From contig NZ_QNSE01000012.1 in assembly GCF_003315485.1 (NCBI RefSeq), positions 62,001-126,000 of the forward strand: a DNA stretch of 64,000 nucleotides, read 5' to 3'. The notes beneath the pieces were generated by a model that worked only from the letters and a program-made list of their open reading frames with translations, ran no database searches and had not been told where the DNA came from. Of the stretch, positions 55,967 to 64,000 are shown in pieces. How positions within the stretch are numbered: the stretch's first letter is position 1; each line of letters starts with the position of its first letter. This DNA comes from Marinomonas rhizomae (GTDB lineage: Bacteria; Pseudomonadota; Gammaproteobacteria; Pseudomonadales; Marinomonadaceae). A program made the position numbers and the translations under genes.

Positions 55967-57373
55967 TTATAAAACTTCTTCACCATTCGCTATCACAGTA
56001 TCACGCACAATTTGAGTGTAGTCTTGAGCCTCTTTCACAATTGCAGCTTCATCTACGGTAAGTATTTTCTTGTCTTCCATAAGGATTTTGCCGTCTACGA
56101 TACTGTGTCGAACATCACTAGGATAAGCAGAATAAACCAAGGCTGAATAGGGGTTATAGATTGGTACCATATGCGGCGCCTTAGTATCCACCACGATAAT
56201 GTCGGCCAGTTTGCCCACTTCCAATGACCCAACACGATTTTCCATATGCAGTGCTTTTGCTGCGCCCATAGTTGCCATATCAATGACTTTAATTGGTGGC
56301 ATAGCCGCACGATCTTGATTCACTAACTTATGAACTTTAGCAACCTGACCAAACTCAGCAATGGTACTTAGGTTATTACCAGACATTGGACCATCTGTTC
56401 CTAGACCAATCCGCACTCCTTCGTCATACATTTTTAGAGCAGGCGAAACACCTTTCGCCGACTTGATATTCGCACTCATGTTGTGAGTCACACCCATACC
56501 GCTCTCTTTGACAAGTTCAATATCATGATCGTCTACAAGGATCATATGCGCGCCAACTAAGTGATCATTCAAAGCACCAATATCATGCATATATTGCACA
56601 GGACTTTTGCCATCGGCACGTGCAGCAATTTTTTCTTGCTCAGTGTGAGATTCCGCTAAATGAATCAGCACCGGCACATTTTTATCTTTGGATAACTCTG
56701 CTACTCGCTGCAATACTTCGGTGGTGTTGGTATAAGGAGCATGAGGCGCGAATGCTGGCGTAATACGCGGATGGTCTTTGTACTCTTCAATAAATTTTAA
56801 CGCGTAGTTAATACCCTCTTCGGCATTTTTAGCATCAGCGACCGGAAACTTAATCACGGTTTCACCCAACACAGCACGCATACCGATTTGATCAACCGTT
56901 TTTGCGACTTCATCTTCAAAATAATACATATCAGCATAAGTCGTAACACCGCCACGTAACATCTCGACATTGCCAAGATTAGCGCCAATACGCACCATAT
57001 CACGGGTGATTAGCTTGTTTTCAAGAGGAAATATATAGCGATGCAAACGATCAGGCACATCGTCTGCTAAAGAACGTAAAACCGTCATAGACACGTGAGT
57101 ATGAGTATTTATTAAGCCAGGCATTACGATATCGCCTTGCACATCTAAGACTTTTTTCGCTTCAAACTTAGCAACCAAGGATGCGTCGCCGACTGCATAA
57201 ATTTTGTTTCCTTTAATTGCAATAACGCCATGCTGGTATAGCGTTTTACTGTTATCCATGGTCAAAACGGTAGCGTCTTTGATCAACAAATCGACAGATT
57301 CAGCACTCCATAAGGGCGCCGACAAAGTTGTCGTTGCTAATACTGCCAATAAGACACTTTTTTTAAACTGCAT
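55967..57373 (-). CDS. Exported amidohydrolase, MTA/SAH deaminase-like
   Basis: A 468-residue protein. Residues 1-24 form a signal peptide (basic MQFKKS, hydrophobic core, LWSA cleavage region). The rest is an ATZ/TRZ/MtaD-like metal hydrolase: H91/H93 (NTHTHVSM), HLAESHTE, later His in GVTHNMSANIKSA, and metal Asp in GLGTDGPMSGN. Cytosolic relatives deaminate methylthioadenosine or S-adenosylhomocysteine; a secreted form is unusual. The ATG at 57373 follows AAGGA; an extension to 57403 would spoil the signal peptide. Confidence 0.87.
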   Translation of the reverse strand: MQFKKSVLLAVLATTTLSAPLWSAESVDLLIKDATVLTMDNSKTLYQHGVIAIKGNKIYAVGDASLVAKFEAKKVLDVQGDIVMPGLINTHTHVSMTVLRSLADDVPDRLHRYIFPLENKLITRDMVRIGANLGNVEMLRGGVTTYADMYYFEDEVAKTVDQIGMRAVLGETVIKFPVADAKNAEEGINYALKFIEEYKDHPRITPAFAPHAPYTNTTEVLQRVAELSKDKNVPVLIHLAESHTEQEKIAARADGKSPVQYMHDIGALNDHLVGAHMILVDDHDIELVKESGMGVTHNMSANIKSAKGVSPALKMYDEGVRIGLGTDGPMSGNNLSTIAEFGQVAKVHKLVNQDRAAMPPIKVIDMATMGAAKALHMENRVGSLEVGKLADIIVVDTKAPHMVPIYNPYSALVYSAYPSDVRHSIVDGKILMEDKKILTVDEAAIVKEAQDYTQIVRDTVIANGEEVL

Positions 57374-57494
57374 TCGATTGTCCTTTATTAGATAATGTTC
57401 CAAGTAGATCGCTATTCATGACGGCGACATTGCTTAATAATACCTGCATGTTTTATTCCAACACAGAAGCATGTTCAAAACTTAGGATTAGAAA

Positions 57495-58430
57495 TTGAAT
57501 AATAACATCGTAACCAAGCTTCAAAATGGCCTTGGCAAAGCCATCACCTACTTCATCTTACTGTCCTGCGTGGCTATTTTTGTTGTCTATCTTGTGCAGC
57601 GTTTTGGGGCACAATACGCCGAGGACAAAATTAAGGAGCAGCTTGATCAGTCTGGCCTAGCACCTTTTGTTCAATATGGAAGTGTTCACCTTGATCCATT
57701 TACTCTGACACCTTCTCTGGAAAATGTCAGCTTTGGCAACGAAAATGCGCCGTGGTTACGTTTCGCTCGGATTTCATTCAATAGCTATCCAATAAACTAC
57801 CCTGATTTAGATGTGGACTTTTGGATACAAGAAAGCCCAATAGACAGTTTGTCACGTGACACACGACGCCTCATGCGTGCTGCGGGAGTGGACACCTTAC
57901 TTGGAAAAGGCTCGTTTACTTCCAAGGTTGAAGGTGAAAAAGTTTCGTCTCAATTCAAATTAGACATAAAGGATATTGGCAAGCTCAACCTGTTTTCTAA
58001 CATCAATGTTCTGGATCACAATATCGCCATGTCTGATTTACGTTCAGATGTCATTGCATCGTTTGCATTAGGGCAGCCTGAGGCGCTACCTATCATCTAT
58101 GGTGACGTCATTGAACTGCATTCTTTAAAAGTGGAATACGAAGAGTCTGGATTGATTGCTCATCTGCTCCCTAAGTCAGCGCTCTCACGCGACTCAAACG
58201 AAAACCAGTTAAACGGGCTGAAATATATGAGCCAAGCATTAGGTCTTGCACCAGCTAACTCAACAGAAGCAGAGCAGATTGCCGAGACGTTACTGACGTT
58301 TTTAAAGCAACCAGAAAAGCTAAACCTGACGATGTCGCCTCCATCAGCGATTAGCCTAAAAGAGCTCGCACTACTGGCAAACGAAGGTACGCTTTATAAA
58401 GACAGTAAGATGACGCTATCGAACGACTAA
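57495..58430 (+). CDS. Single-pass membrane protein of unknown function
   Basis: A 311-residue protein I do not recognise with certainty. It has one N-terminal membrane helix (about 17-37) and a long extracytoplasmic part. The VHLDPFTLTPSLENVSFG segment resembles the repeats of AsmA/DUF748-like proteins that span the envelope, but the protein is much shorter. The only reasonable start is a TTG at 57495, 7 nt after AGGA; no in-frame ATG lies near the N-terminus. It is divergent from the amidohydrolase gene. Confidence 0.65.
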   Translation: MNNNIVTKLQNGLGKAITYFILLSCVAIFVVYLVQRFGAQYAEDKIKEQLDQSGLAPFVQYGSVHLDPFTLTPSLENVSFGNENAPWLRFARISFNSYPINYPDLDVDFWIQESPIDSLSRDTRRLMRAAGVDTLLGKGSFTSKVEGEKVSSQFKLDIKDIGKLNLFSNINVLDHNIAMSDLRSDVIASFALGQPEALPIIYGDVIELHSLKVEYEESGLIAHLLPKSALSRDSNENQLNGLKYMSQALGLAPANSTEAEQIAETLLTFLKQPEKLNLTMSPPSAISLKELALLANEGTLYKDSKMTLSND

Positions 58431-58438
58431 TTTGACTG

Positions 58439-58482
58439 TTTTTCACAGCCTAGATGTCTTGAAAACAGAAGGCTGTGAAAAG
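58439..58482. other. Hairpin between convergent genes
   Basis: A 12-bp stem (TTTTCACAGCCT with AGGCTGTGAAAA) and an 18-nt loop lie between the convergent membrane-protein genes. No clear T tract follows on either strand, so it is at most a weak terminator. Confidence 0.45.
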
Positions 58483-58489
58483 TCGACAC

Positions 58490-58867
58490 CTAAAAAGGGT
58501 TAAACATTTCTCGATAAGATTGATTAGATGTCGCTCTGGCAATGCCTTTCACCATTCTAAAAATCGACCAAGCCCAAACACAGAACAACAAAATATAACC
58601 AATAAAGAATAATGTCAGTATTACACCAATGACACTCCAGAAAATCCCCCACCAAAAGGTGCCAATAATATTGGCATAGTGATCTTCAAAAAATGTACCG
58701 CGGGCCTCATCCACTTTCACCATGGCCCAAATCGCACCAATAAACCAAAACACACCGGTAAATATGCCCAACAGCATAAAAACATAAGCGATCACCACAT
58801 TGCTTTTTGCATTTTCCTCTCGTGATGTTAATGACCTAAAACGCTTCTCAGGTTCAAATCCGGACAT
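58490..58867 (-). CDS. Small membrane protein (DUF4870-like)
   Basis: A 125-residue protein with three predicted helices (about 24-50, 62-88, 84-108). The FTGVFWFIGAIWAMVKVDEARGTFFEDHY pattern (quoted in part: GAIWAMVKVDEARGTFFEDH) and the WGIFWSVIGVILTLFFIGYI segment resemble DUF4870-type proteins. Function is unknown. CGGAG lies upstream of the ATG. Confidence 0.72.
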   Translation of the reverse strand: MSGFEPEKRFRSLTSREENAKSNVVIAYVFMLLGIFTGVFWFIGAIWAMVKVDEARGTFFEDHYANIIGTFWWGIFWSVIGVILTLFFIGYILLFCVWAWSIFRMVKGIARATSNQSYREMFNPF

Positions 58868-59033
58868 CTATAAACACTCCGTTATCTCATAAAATTTTCT
58901 CTAATAAGCATAATGGGGATACTTTTAAAATTATCGCCCTCTTCTAATCCAGTTTTATGATTTCTTTTCAATACAAATACTTGTAACGTGGACTTTTCCC
59001 ATTCTGTATTTACTCATACCTCCTAGGAACACT

Positions 59034-59510
59034 ATGAAAAATGTGACTATTTTAGTCGATGTTCAAAATGTCTATTACACTACAAGACAAGCATTTGGGC
59101 GCCCTTTCGACTACAACACCTTTTGGCAACAAGCGACAGAAGGCCGAAATGTCGTAAAAGCGATTGCGTACGCGATAGACAGGGGTGATGAAAAACAACG
59201 GCAATTTCAAAATATCCTGCGAGCGATTGGCTTTGAAGTAAAATTGAAGCCATTCATTCAACGCGCGGATGGATCTGCAAAAGGTGACTGGGACGTAGGT
59301 ATTGCTATTGATGGTATAGAACATGGCAAAGACAGTGATGTCCTTGTTTTACTTTCTGGTGATGGTGACTTCGACATCCTCGCTAAAACACTCAGAGAAA
59401 AATATCAAACTAGAGTCGAAGTGTATGGCGTTGAACCTTTAACCGCCCAGTCTTTAATCAATGCTGCTGACTCTTTTACTGCAATCAGTAACAAATTGTT
59501 ACTTAAATAA
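59034..59510 (+). CDS. NYN domain protein (LabA/DUF88-like, PIN-fold nuclease)
   Basis: A 158-residue NYN-domain protein. Acidic residues of the PIN-like active site are visible: D9 (LVDVQNVY), D85/D87 (KGDWDVGIAID) and D110/D112/D114 (SGDGDFD). It is predicted to be a metal-dependent ribonuclease; no target RNA is known. AGGA lies 8 nt before the ATG. No partner gene suggesting a toxin-antitoxin pair is adjacent. Confidence 0.88.
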   Translation: MKNVTILVDVQNVYYTTRQAFGRPFDYNTFWQQATEGRNVVKAIAYAIDRGDEKQRQFQNILRAIGFEVKLKPFIQRADGSAKGDWDVGIAIDGIEHGKDSDVLVLLSGDGDFDILAKTLREKYQTRVEVYGVEPLTAQSLINAADSFTAISNKLLLK

Positions 59511-59591
59511 ATCTAACTATTCTATATTTTTAGGAGAGAATGTGTCGTCTTAAAAACCCTTACTGATTATTTTACATACAAAAAGTACAAC

Positions 59592-60644
59592 ATGATAACT
59601 CAGAGCAACTCCTTATTATTAGAGACAAGAGACATACTGCATAAGTGGCTTAGTCTTGCCACGGGTGCCATTATGATTTTTTTCTGCTTCATTAATGTCG
59701 TTATGTTAAATCAAGTGACTATTGGGGTTATTGAAGGCGTCTTCGGCTTACTGAACCTGTACTCTTTTAGAAGATCCCTATTAGAAAAAACGCATGAAGG
59801 GCATCATTACATGTTGGCTTTTTCAATGACTGCCGTTGTTTTATCTGCCTTTTATTTTGCAGACTTAAGAGCAGGCGCTATTTACTGGCTGCTTATTTTA
59901 CCGCCTTTATATTGTTTATTAGCAGGCCCTAAACTTGGCCTTTTCTATACAATTGCCTTATCCCTACCTGCTATTGCCATTTTATTCATAAAATCAGATA
60001 CCGAAAACTTTATCCCCTATCGGTCCATTCTTAATTTCGTATTAGCTTATTTTTTGTCCTACGGAATATGCTATTTATACGAGAGCCAGTACGCAAAAAG
60101 CAGCCTATTACTCGAAAAAATGGCTTTCCAAGATCCATTAACGGGAGCACAAAATCGTCATGCGTTAAGACTCTTCTTTGACCACTTCAATAAAGCGGCG
60201 GTAGACCCTTTTCAGGAAGAAGAACAAGAAGAAACTCGTCTGCTAATTATAGATATTGACCACTTCAAAAGTGTCAATGATGAATTTGGGCATGATGTTG
60301 GCGACTCAGTACTCATTGAGATGACCGAACTTCTTCATTATTGTATAAATAACAACCGTGTATATCGCATTGGTGGAGAAGAGTTTCTTATTGTCTTAAC
60401 GAATCACACCCAAAACCAAGCGTTTGATTTTGCTGAAACTATTCGAAAAACGGTAGAGAGCTCTATTTTTAGAACGCATCAACAAAACATCAAGATCACA
60501 GTCAGCATTGGTATAGCGCAACTCAACAAAGGACAATCATTCAGAGAGTTTTTACGAGACGCAGATAAAAACCTTTACTCCGCAAAAAATAAAGGGCGCA
60601 ACTTAGTACATTATGGGTCGATGAGTGTTACCGAAGCGGTTTAA
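59592..60644 (+). CDS. Membrane-bound diguanylate cyclase
   Basis: A 350-residue protein with five to six N-terminal membrane helices (about 18-165) of unassigned sensor type and a C-terminal GGDEF domain with the active GGEEF motif at 261-265 and IDIDHFKSVNDEFGHDVGD. No RxxD inhibitory site is visible. It synthesises c-di-GMP. The ATG at 59592 has no clear ribosome site, and a short ORF with a strong one lies just upstream (59540-59566). Confidence 0.88.
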   Translation: MITQSNSLLLETRDILHKWLSLATGAIMIFFCFINVVMLNQVTIGVIEGVFGLLNLYSFRRSLLEKTHEGHHYMLAFSMTAVVLSAFYFADLRAGAIYWLLILPPLYCLLAGPKLGLFYTIALSLPAIAILFIKSDTENFIPYRSILNFVLAYFLSYGICYLYESQYAKSSLLLEKMAFQDPLTGAQNRHALRLFFDHFNKAAVDPFQEEEQEETRLLIIDIDHFKSVNDEFGHDVGDSVLIEMTELLHYCINNNRVYRIGGEEFLIVLTNHTQNQAFDFAETIRKTVESSIFRTHQQNIKITVSIGIAQLNKGQSFREFLRDADKNLYSAKNKGRNLVHYGSMSVTEAV

Positions 60645-60708
60645 AAGCACGCACTGCCTGAATTGAAGTATAGCTAACCACTCTTTACCTCCATGACTCT
60701 TAGGTGAG

Positions 60709-60933
60709 TCACAACTGGCTAAACGTTTCTAAAAATAGCGCTTCAACCTTATCTCTCGCCCAAGGCGTTTTACGAAGAAACTTTAAGCTAGATTTAACCG
60801 ATGGATCACTTTTAAAACAATTGATATTGATACGAATCGCTAACTCTTCCCAGCCATAATGTTCGACCAAATCCGTGACAACCTTCTCTAATTTCACACC
60901 ATGTAAAGGGTTATTAACTTGTGTTCCGACCAT
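60709..60933 (-). CDS. VF530 family (DUF2132) small DNA-binding protein
   Basis: A 74-residue protein with the strongly conserved family sequence [16 protein letters not shown], then [15 protein letters not shown] and [19 protein letters not shown]. The family structure resembles DNA-binding folds, but a biological role is not established. A stand-alone gene on the minus strand. Confidence 0.87.
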   Translation of the reverse strand: MVGTQVNNPLHGVKLEKVVTDLVEHYGWEELAIRININCFKSDPSVKSSLKFLRKTPWARDKVEALFLETFSQL

Positions 60934-61122
60934 GTCTGTTTATTCCTATGACTCAATTAGCTATTTAGCCGAAAGTATACAGCAAGCTAAGACAAACTAA
61001 CTTTTTTATTCAAAATCCTATCCTGCTTGTAGTAAGCTGACGATTAAAATAAATCATACGACGGCATTTGACTATTACAACAAATCCCCGAAGAATAACG
61101 AAAAATATAGGAGAACAATTTC

Positions 61123-61410
61123 ATGGGTATTTTATCTAGCCTCAAAGGGCTATTTGCAAGCGGCGAAAGTAGCACATCAGAGAAAGCAGAAGACGTCGTA
61201 GAGTACAAAGGCTTTTCTATTGTACCAGCGCCGATAAAAGATGGCGGTCAATACAGAGTGGCCGCAACCATTACCAAGGGCGAAGGCGAAGAGCAAAAAA
61301 CACACACCTTTATTCGTTCAGATTTAATGCCTAACCGCGACGAGTGTCTTGAAATCACCTTACGAAAAGCCAAGCTTACGATTGATCAACTAGGTGATAA
61401 TATTTTTTAA
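61123..61410 (+). CDS. HlyU family protein
   Basis: A 95-residue protein of the HlyU domain family: VEYKGFSIVPAPIKDGGQYRV, then HTFIRSDLMPNRDEC. The family is named for an annotation as a haemolysin regulator and is often cytoplasmic with no visible HTH, so a transcription role here is unproven. AGGAG lies before the ATG. The hydrolase gene begins 8 bp after its stop. Confidence 0.8.
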   Translation: MGILSSLKGLFASGESSTSEKAEDVVEYKGFSIVPAPIKDGGQYRVAATITKGEGEEQKTHTFIRSDLMPNRDECLEITLRKAKLTIDQLGDNIF

Positions 61411-61417
61411 CTAATAG

Positions 61418-62437
61418 ATGAAGAAGACGAATATGAGCGCACCAATAGGACAACACTGGCAACAAGTTAACGAATGTGAAGACCTATTGGGGGCAGACTT
61501 TCGCGCCCGCACCTTTTCCTTTGCAGGCCCTAAGACTCAAGTCCACACGACACTTATTCATCATCTCGGTAACCCTAATGCCACTAAAGCCATTTTGTAC
61601 GTACACGGCTACACTGATTATTTTTTTCAGACCGGTTTAGCAGAGCACTTTGTCGATTTGGGCTATCGCTTCTATGCTCTGGATTTACAAGGCTATGGTC
61701 GTTCCATCCGACCATCAACGCCGCCAAATTGGTGTGAATCAATCGAACAATACGGCCAAGACCTAGACATTGCTTTGGCGACCATAAAACAAGATGGCGT
61801 TGATCAAGTTGTCATACTTGGGCATTCTACTGGCGGCTTGGTTGTATCAACTTATTTGGCTCAACCTTATGCTCTGTCTGAACGAGAAAGTCATTACAAC
61901 AAGGCGTTTCCAAAAGTGATTGGACTCATGCTCAATAGCCCATTCCTCGCTTTGCCTTTTCCACCAGCGGTATTAAATTTTGTCAGCTGGCCAGTTCGAA
62001 TTTTAGTATCTTTACTCCCGTTTTCCTATTTACGAGCGAAAAAAATCAACATCTACTCAAAATCACTACACACAATATACGGCGGTGAATGGGATTACCG
62101 ATTAGATTGGAAACCCTCACAGGGGTTTGATTTATCTTTCCATTGGCTAAGGGAAGTTATTGTTGCCCAGCGTCACCTTGCAAATCAACGGCTAGACATC
62201 CCAACACTGATGTGTCATTCAAAAATCAGCACCATAGGCAAAGTAACGATAGAAGAAACGCAACAAGGCGATGGCGTATTAGACGTCGACAGCATGCAGC
62301 AAGCTGCCAAAAATACCTTCACCAACCTCACAAAAACGAGTATTCCACAAGGTTTCCATGACTTGTATTTGTCTCATCAACCAGCCCGTAGCGCTTATTT
62401 AGCTGCGATGACGGATTGGCTTAGAAGTATCAAATGA
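61418..62437 (+). CDS. Alpha/beta hydrolase (lysophospholipase-like)
   Basis: A protein of 339 residues (or 334 if the ATG at 61433 is used). Nucleophile elbow GHSTGG at 135-140 (S137), oxyanion motif HGYTD near 63, cap region with PSQGFDLSFHWLREV, and the C-terminal His in GFHDLYLSH. It matches monoacylglycerol lipase/lysophospholipase-type serine hydrolases; the substrate is unknown. It follows the HlyU-like gene closely, so they may be cotranscribed. Neither start has a strong ribosome site. Confidence 0.85.
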   Translation: MKKTNMSAPIGQHWQQVNECEDLLGADFRARTFSFAGPKTQVHTTLIHHLGNPNATKAILYVHGYTDYFFQTGLAEHFVDLGYRFYALDLQGYGRSIRPSTPPNWCESIEQYGQDLDIALATIKQDGVDQVVILGHSTGGLVVSTYLAQPYALSERESHYNKAFPKVIGLMLNSPFLALPFPPAVLNFVSWPVRILVSLLPFSYLRAKKINIYSKSLHTIYGGEWDYRLDWKPSQGFDLSFHWLREVIVAQRHLANQRLDIPTLMCHSKISTIGKVTIEETQQGDGVLDVDSMQQAAKNTFTNLTKTSIPQGFHDLYLSHQPARSAYLAAMTDWLRSIK

Positions 62438-62465
62438 AATATTCATTATAGTAAATAGAAAATCA

Positions 62466-64000
62466 TTAACGTCGAGCCCAAAATTGTGCGGCAAGCTGAT
62501 ATAAAGCTCCTGTTAACGAGCCAGCCTGATTAGCCTGTTCCAAATTTACTTCACCTGAATTCACATTGGAATTGGCTGCATTTCTTATCGTTTGTGTTCC
62601 AGCATTGATACCATCACAAACTACATTTTGTTGCTCTACCGCAGCTGCGATTTGTGCATTCATATCCGTAAGATTAACAATTTGAGCACGAATTTCCAAA
62701 AGAGACTCCGATGCTTGTCCCGCTAGCTTTACACAGGACAGAGTCTGCTCTCGACTGCTATCCATAACACACACTGCACGACGAGCCCCGTCCTGAATAG
62801 CAGAAATCATTTGTTGTGTATCCAAAGTCGAAGCCTGGGTACGGGCGGCTAAATTACGAACTTCATCAGCAACAACAGCAAAACCTCGCCCTTGCTCCCC
62901 AGCTCGAGCAGCTTCTATCGCTGCATTCAAGGCCAATAAATTAGTTTGATCCGCAACATCGCTAATCGCATCCATAACCTGAGAAATATCACCACTACGC
63001 TTCTCAAGCTCTTGTATGACATCAACGGCTTGCTGAATTTCCTTTTCTAGATCGTTAATCGCCAGACTGGTCTGCTCAACAAGTTGCATACCTGAAGTTG
63101 CTTCTACATTAGCCTTTTCTACGACAGAAGCAGCTTGTGCTGCATTATTTGAAACATTTTGAATACTTGCTGTCATTTCGTCGATGGAAGAGGCTATTTG
63201 TTCAGTTTCTTGCTGCTGCTTTAACGACTGATCATACGTCGTAACGACCGCTTGTTGTAACTGTGTTGTACACTCTTCTAATTGCCTAGCTGAATCACCA
63301 ATACGACCAATAACAGCGCCTGTTTCGGACTCAGCCATACGTAAAGCAAACTCAATTTTCCCAAGTTCATCATGTCGCCCTGTATATACCATCTGACTTA
63401 AAGGGTTATCGACTATGCCCATCGCCTTCTTTGCCAGTTTATCTAATGGAGAAAGCGTATAAAAAAGCAGCACCAAACCAATTAGAGTACTTAAACCACC
63501 TGCAGTAAGGGCACTTGAAATAGACAAATCTGTTATACAAGCAGTCAGTAAAAGACTACTGACTATAGTAAGTAGTAATTGAAATCCGACCTTGGATTTG
63601 AACCCAAAACAGAGCCATCGTGAAAGCATTGGCTTACCAGCCCTCAATCTTGCATAAATATCTTCCGCTGCCTTTACCTGTTGTTCACTTGGCTTTGTAC
63701 GCACGGACTGATATTCAACGGTCTTCCCATCTTTCACGATAGGAGTAGCGTATGCACTAACCCAGTAATGGTCTCCATTTTTGCAGCGGTTTTTAATAAC
63801 CCCCATCCATGAGCGTCCAGATTTCAATGTTTGCCACATATGTTGAAATGCGTCTTTGGGCATATCAGGATGTCGTACAATATTATGGGGCTGCCCTGAT
63901 AACTCTTCTTTTGTAAAACCACTAATCCGAATAAAATCAGGATTGACATAGGTAATATGACTGTGGATATCTGTTGTAGAAAGGATATTCGCACCTTCAG
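62466..64000 (-). CDS. PAS-containing methyl-accepting chemotaxis protein (Aer-like), 5' end outside window
   Basis: Only the last about 510 residues are present, because the frame continues off the right edge (two leftover bases). The visible start is an Aer-type PAS domain ([20 protein letters not shown], then HPDMPK), followed by about two membrane helices near 130-175, a linker/HAMP-like region and the signalling domain with [20 protein letters not shown]. Aer-type receptors sense redox or oxygen through FAD in the PAS domain; FAD binding here is inferred. An internal ATG at 63863 is not the true start. Confidence 0.9.
   Translation of the reverse strand, partial: EGANILSTTDIHSHITYVNPDFIRISGFTKEELSGQPHNIVRHPDMPKDAFQHMWQTLKSGRSWMGVIKNRCKNGDHYWVSAYATPIVKDGKTVEYQSVRTKPSEQQVKAAEDIYARLRAGKPMLSRWLCFGFKSKVGFQLLLTIVSSLLLTACITDLSISSALTAGGLSTLIGLVLLFYTLSPLDKLAKKAMGIVDNPLSQMVYTGRHDELGKIEFALRMAESETGAVIGRIGDSARQLEECTTQLQQAVVTTYDQSLKQQQETEQIASSIDEMTASIQNVSNNAAQAASVVEKANVEATSGMQLVEQTSLAINDLEKEIQQAVDVIQELEKRSGDISQVMDAISDVADQTNLLALNAAIEAARAGEQGRGFAVVADEVRNLAARTQASTLDTQQMISAIQDGARRAVCVMDSSREQTLSCVKLAGQASESLLEIRAQIVNLTDMNAQIAAAVEQQNVVCDGINAGTQTIRNAANSNVNSGEVNLEQANQAGSLTGALYQLAAQFWARR

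Noticed and set aside
59034-59510. NYN gene as a toxin of a toxin-antitoxin pair
   Set aside because: No small partner gene lies adjacent in operon orientation; the LabA/DUF88 similarity is a better fit.
1-64000. Prophage, genomic island, insertion sequence or CRISPR array
   Set aside because: No transposase, integrase, phage gene, tRNA-flanking repeat or regular short-repeat array was seen.

Overview
The window looks like a chromosomal segment of a marine gammaproteobacterium, most likely Marinomonas or a close Oceanospirillales relative. This is inferred from moderate-to-low GC, a TRAP transporter with DctB/DctD control, a GntR-type 2-methylcitrate cluster, the EF-P beta-lysylation genes, TmcA, and small families common in such genomes (DUF5062, VF530, HlyU-like). 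I saw no rRNA, tRNA, CRISPR array, insertion sequence, integrase or phage gene. Coding density is high and the content is metabolic, transport and signalling.

Layout. 1-5.9 kb: the end of a Na+/H+ antiporter-type permease, then small genes (GFA enzyme, WYL and LysR regulators, DUF1330, DUF2867, GNAT, membrane-anchored metallo-hydrolase). 5.9-12.5 kb: a GntR regulator divergent from rraA-like aldolase, tctC-tctB-tctA and a 2-oxoglutarate-semialdehyde dehydrogenase, probably an uptake and catabolic unit for an organic or sugar acid. 12.5-15.7 kb: LysR regulator divergent from a TonB receptor with a Fur-like box. 15.8-20.9 kb: single-chain glycyl-tRNA synthetase, DUF3429, DUF393, SDR, a DUF1826 gene behind a strong Zur-like box, an Lrp regulator and DUF5062. 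21-25.5 kb: prpR(GntR)-prpB-prpC-prpD, with twin operators flanking the promoter. 25.7-29.9 kb: chemoreceptor and tmcA.

30-41 kb: dctPQM with a possible sigma-54 promoter, ggt, then on the minus strand a diguanylate cyclase, a TauE/SafE permease and the dctB-dctD two-component system. 41-44.8 kb: a FIST-GGDEF-EAL protein convergent with epmA. 44.8-48 kb: LysE and EamA exporters divergent from a MocR regulator, with a perfect 17-bp inverted repeat between them. 48-52.5 kb: oxidoreductases and a DoxX protein. 52.6-55.8 kb: efp divergent from epmB, then an RNase J-like nuclease. 56-64 kb: an exported amidohydrolase, membrane and NYN proteins, a second diguanylate cyclase, VF530, HlyU, an alpha/beta hydrolase and a PAS-containing chemoreceptor cut by the window end.

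How it fits together. epmA, epmB and efp, spread over 10.6 kb, supply EF-P and the two enzymes that make and attach beta-lysine. DctB/DctD is the likely sensor-activator for dctPQM. The prp genes detoxify propionyl-CoA. Three metalloregulator-like sites (two Fur-like, one Zur-like) tie iron and zinc status to uptake, chemotaxis and DUF1826. No wholly new system is evident. The most interesting items are the regulatory DNA (twin PrpR operators, Zur-DUF1826, the EamA/MocR palindrome, the tmcA promoter palindrome), the FIST-GGDEF-EAL fusion, the exported deaminase-like amidohydrolase and the RNase J-like gene with no conventional start codon.
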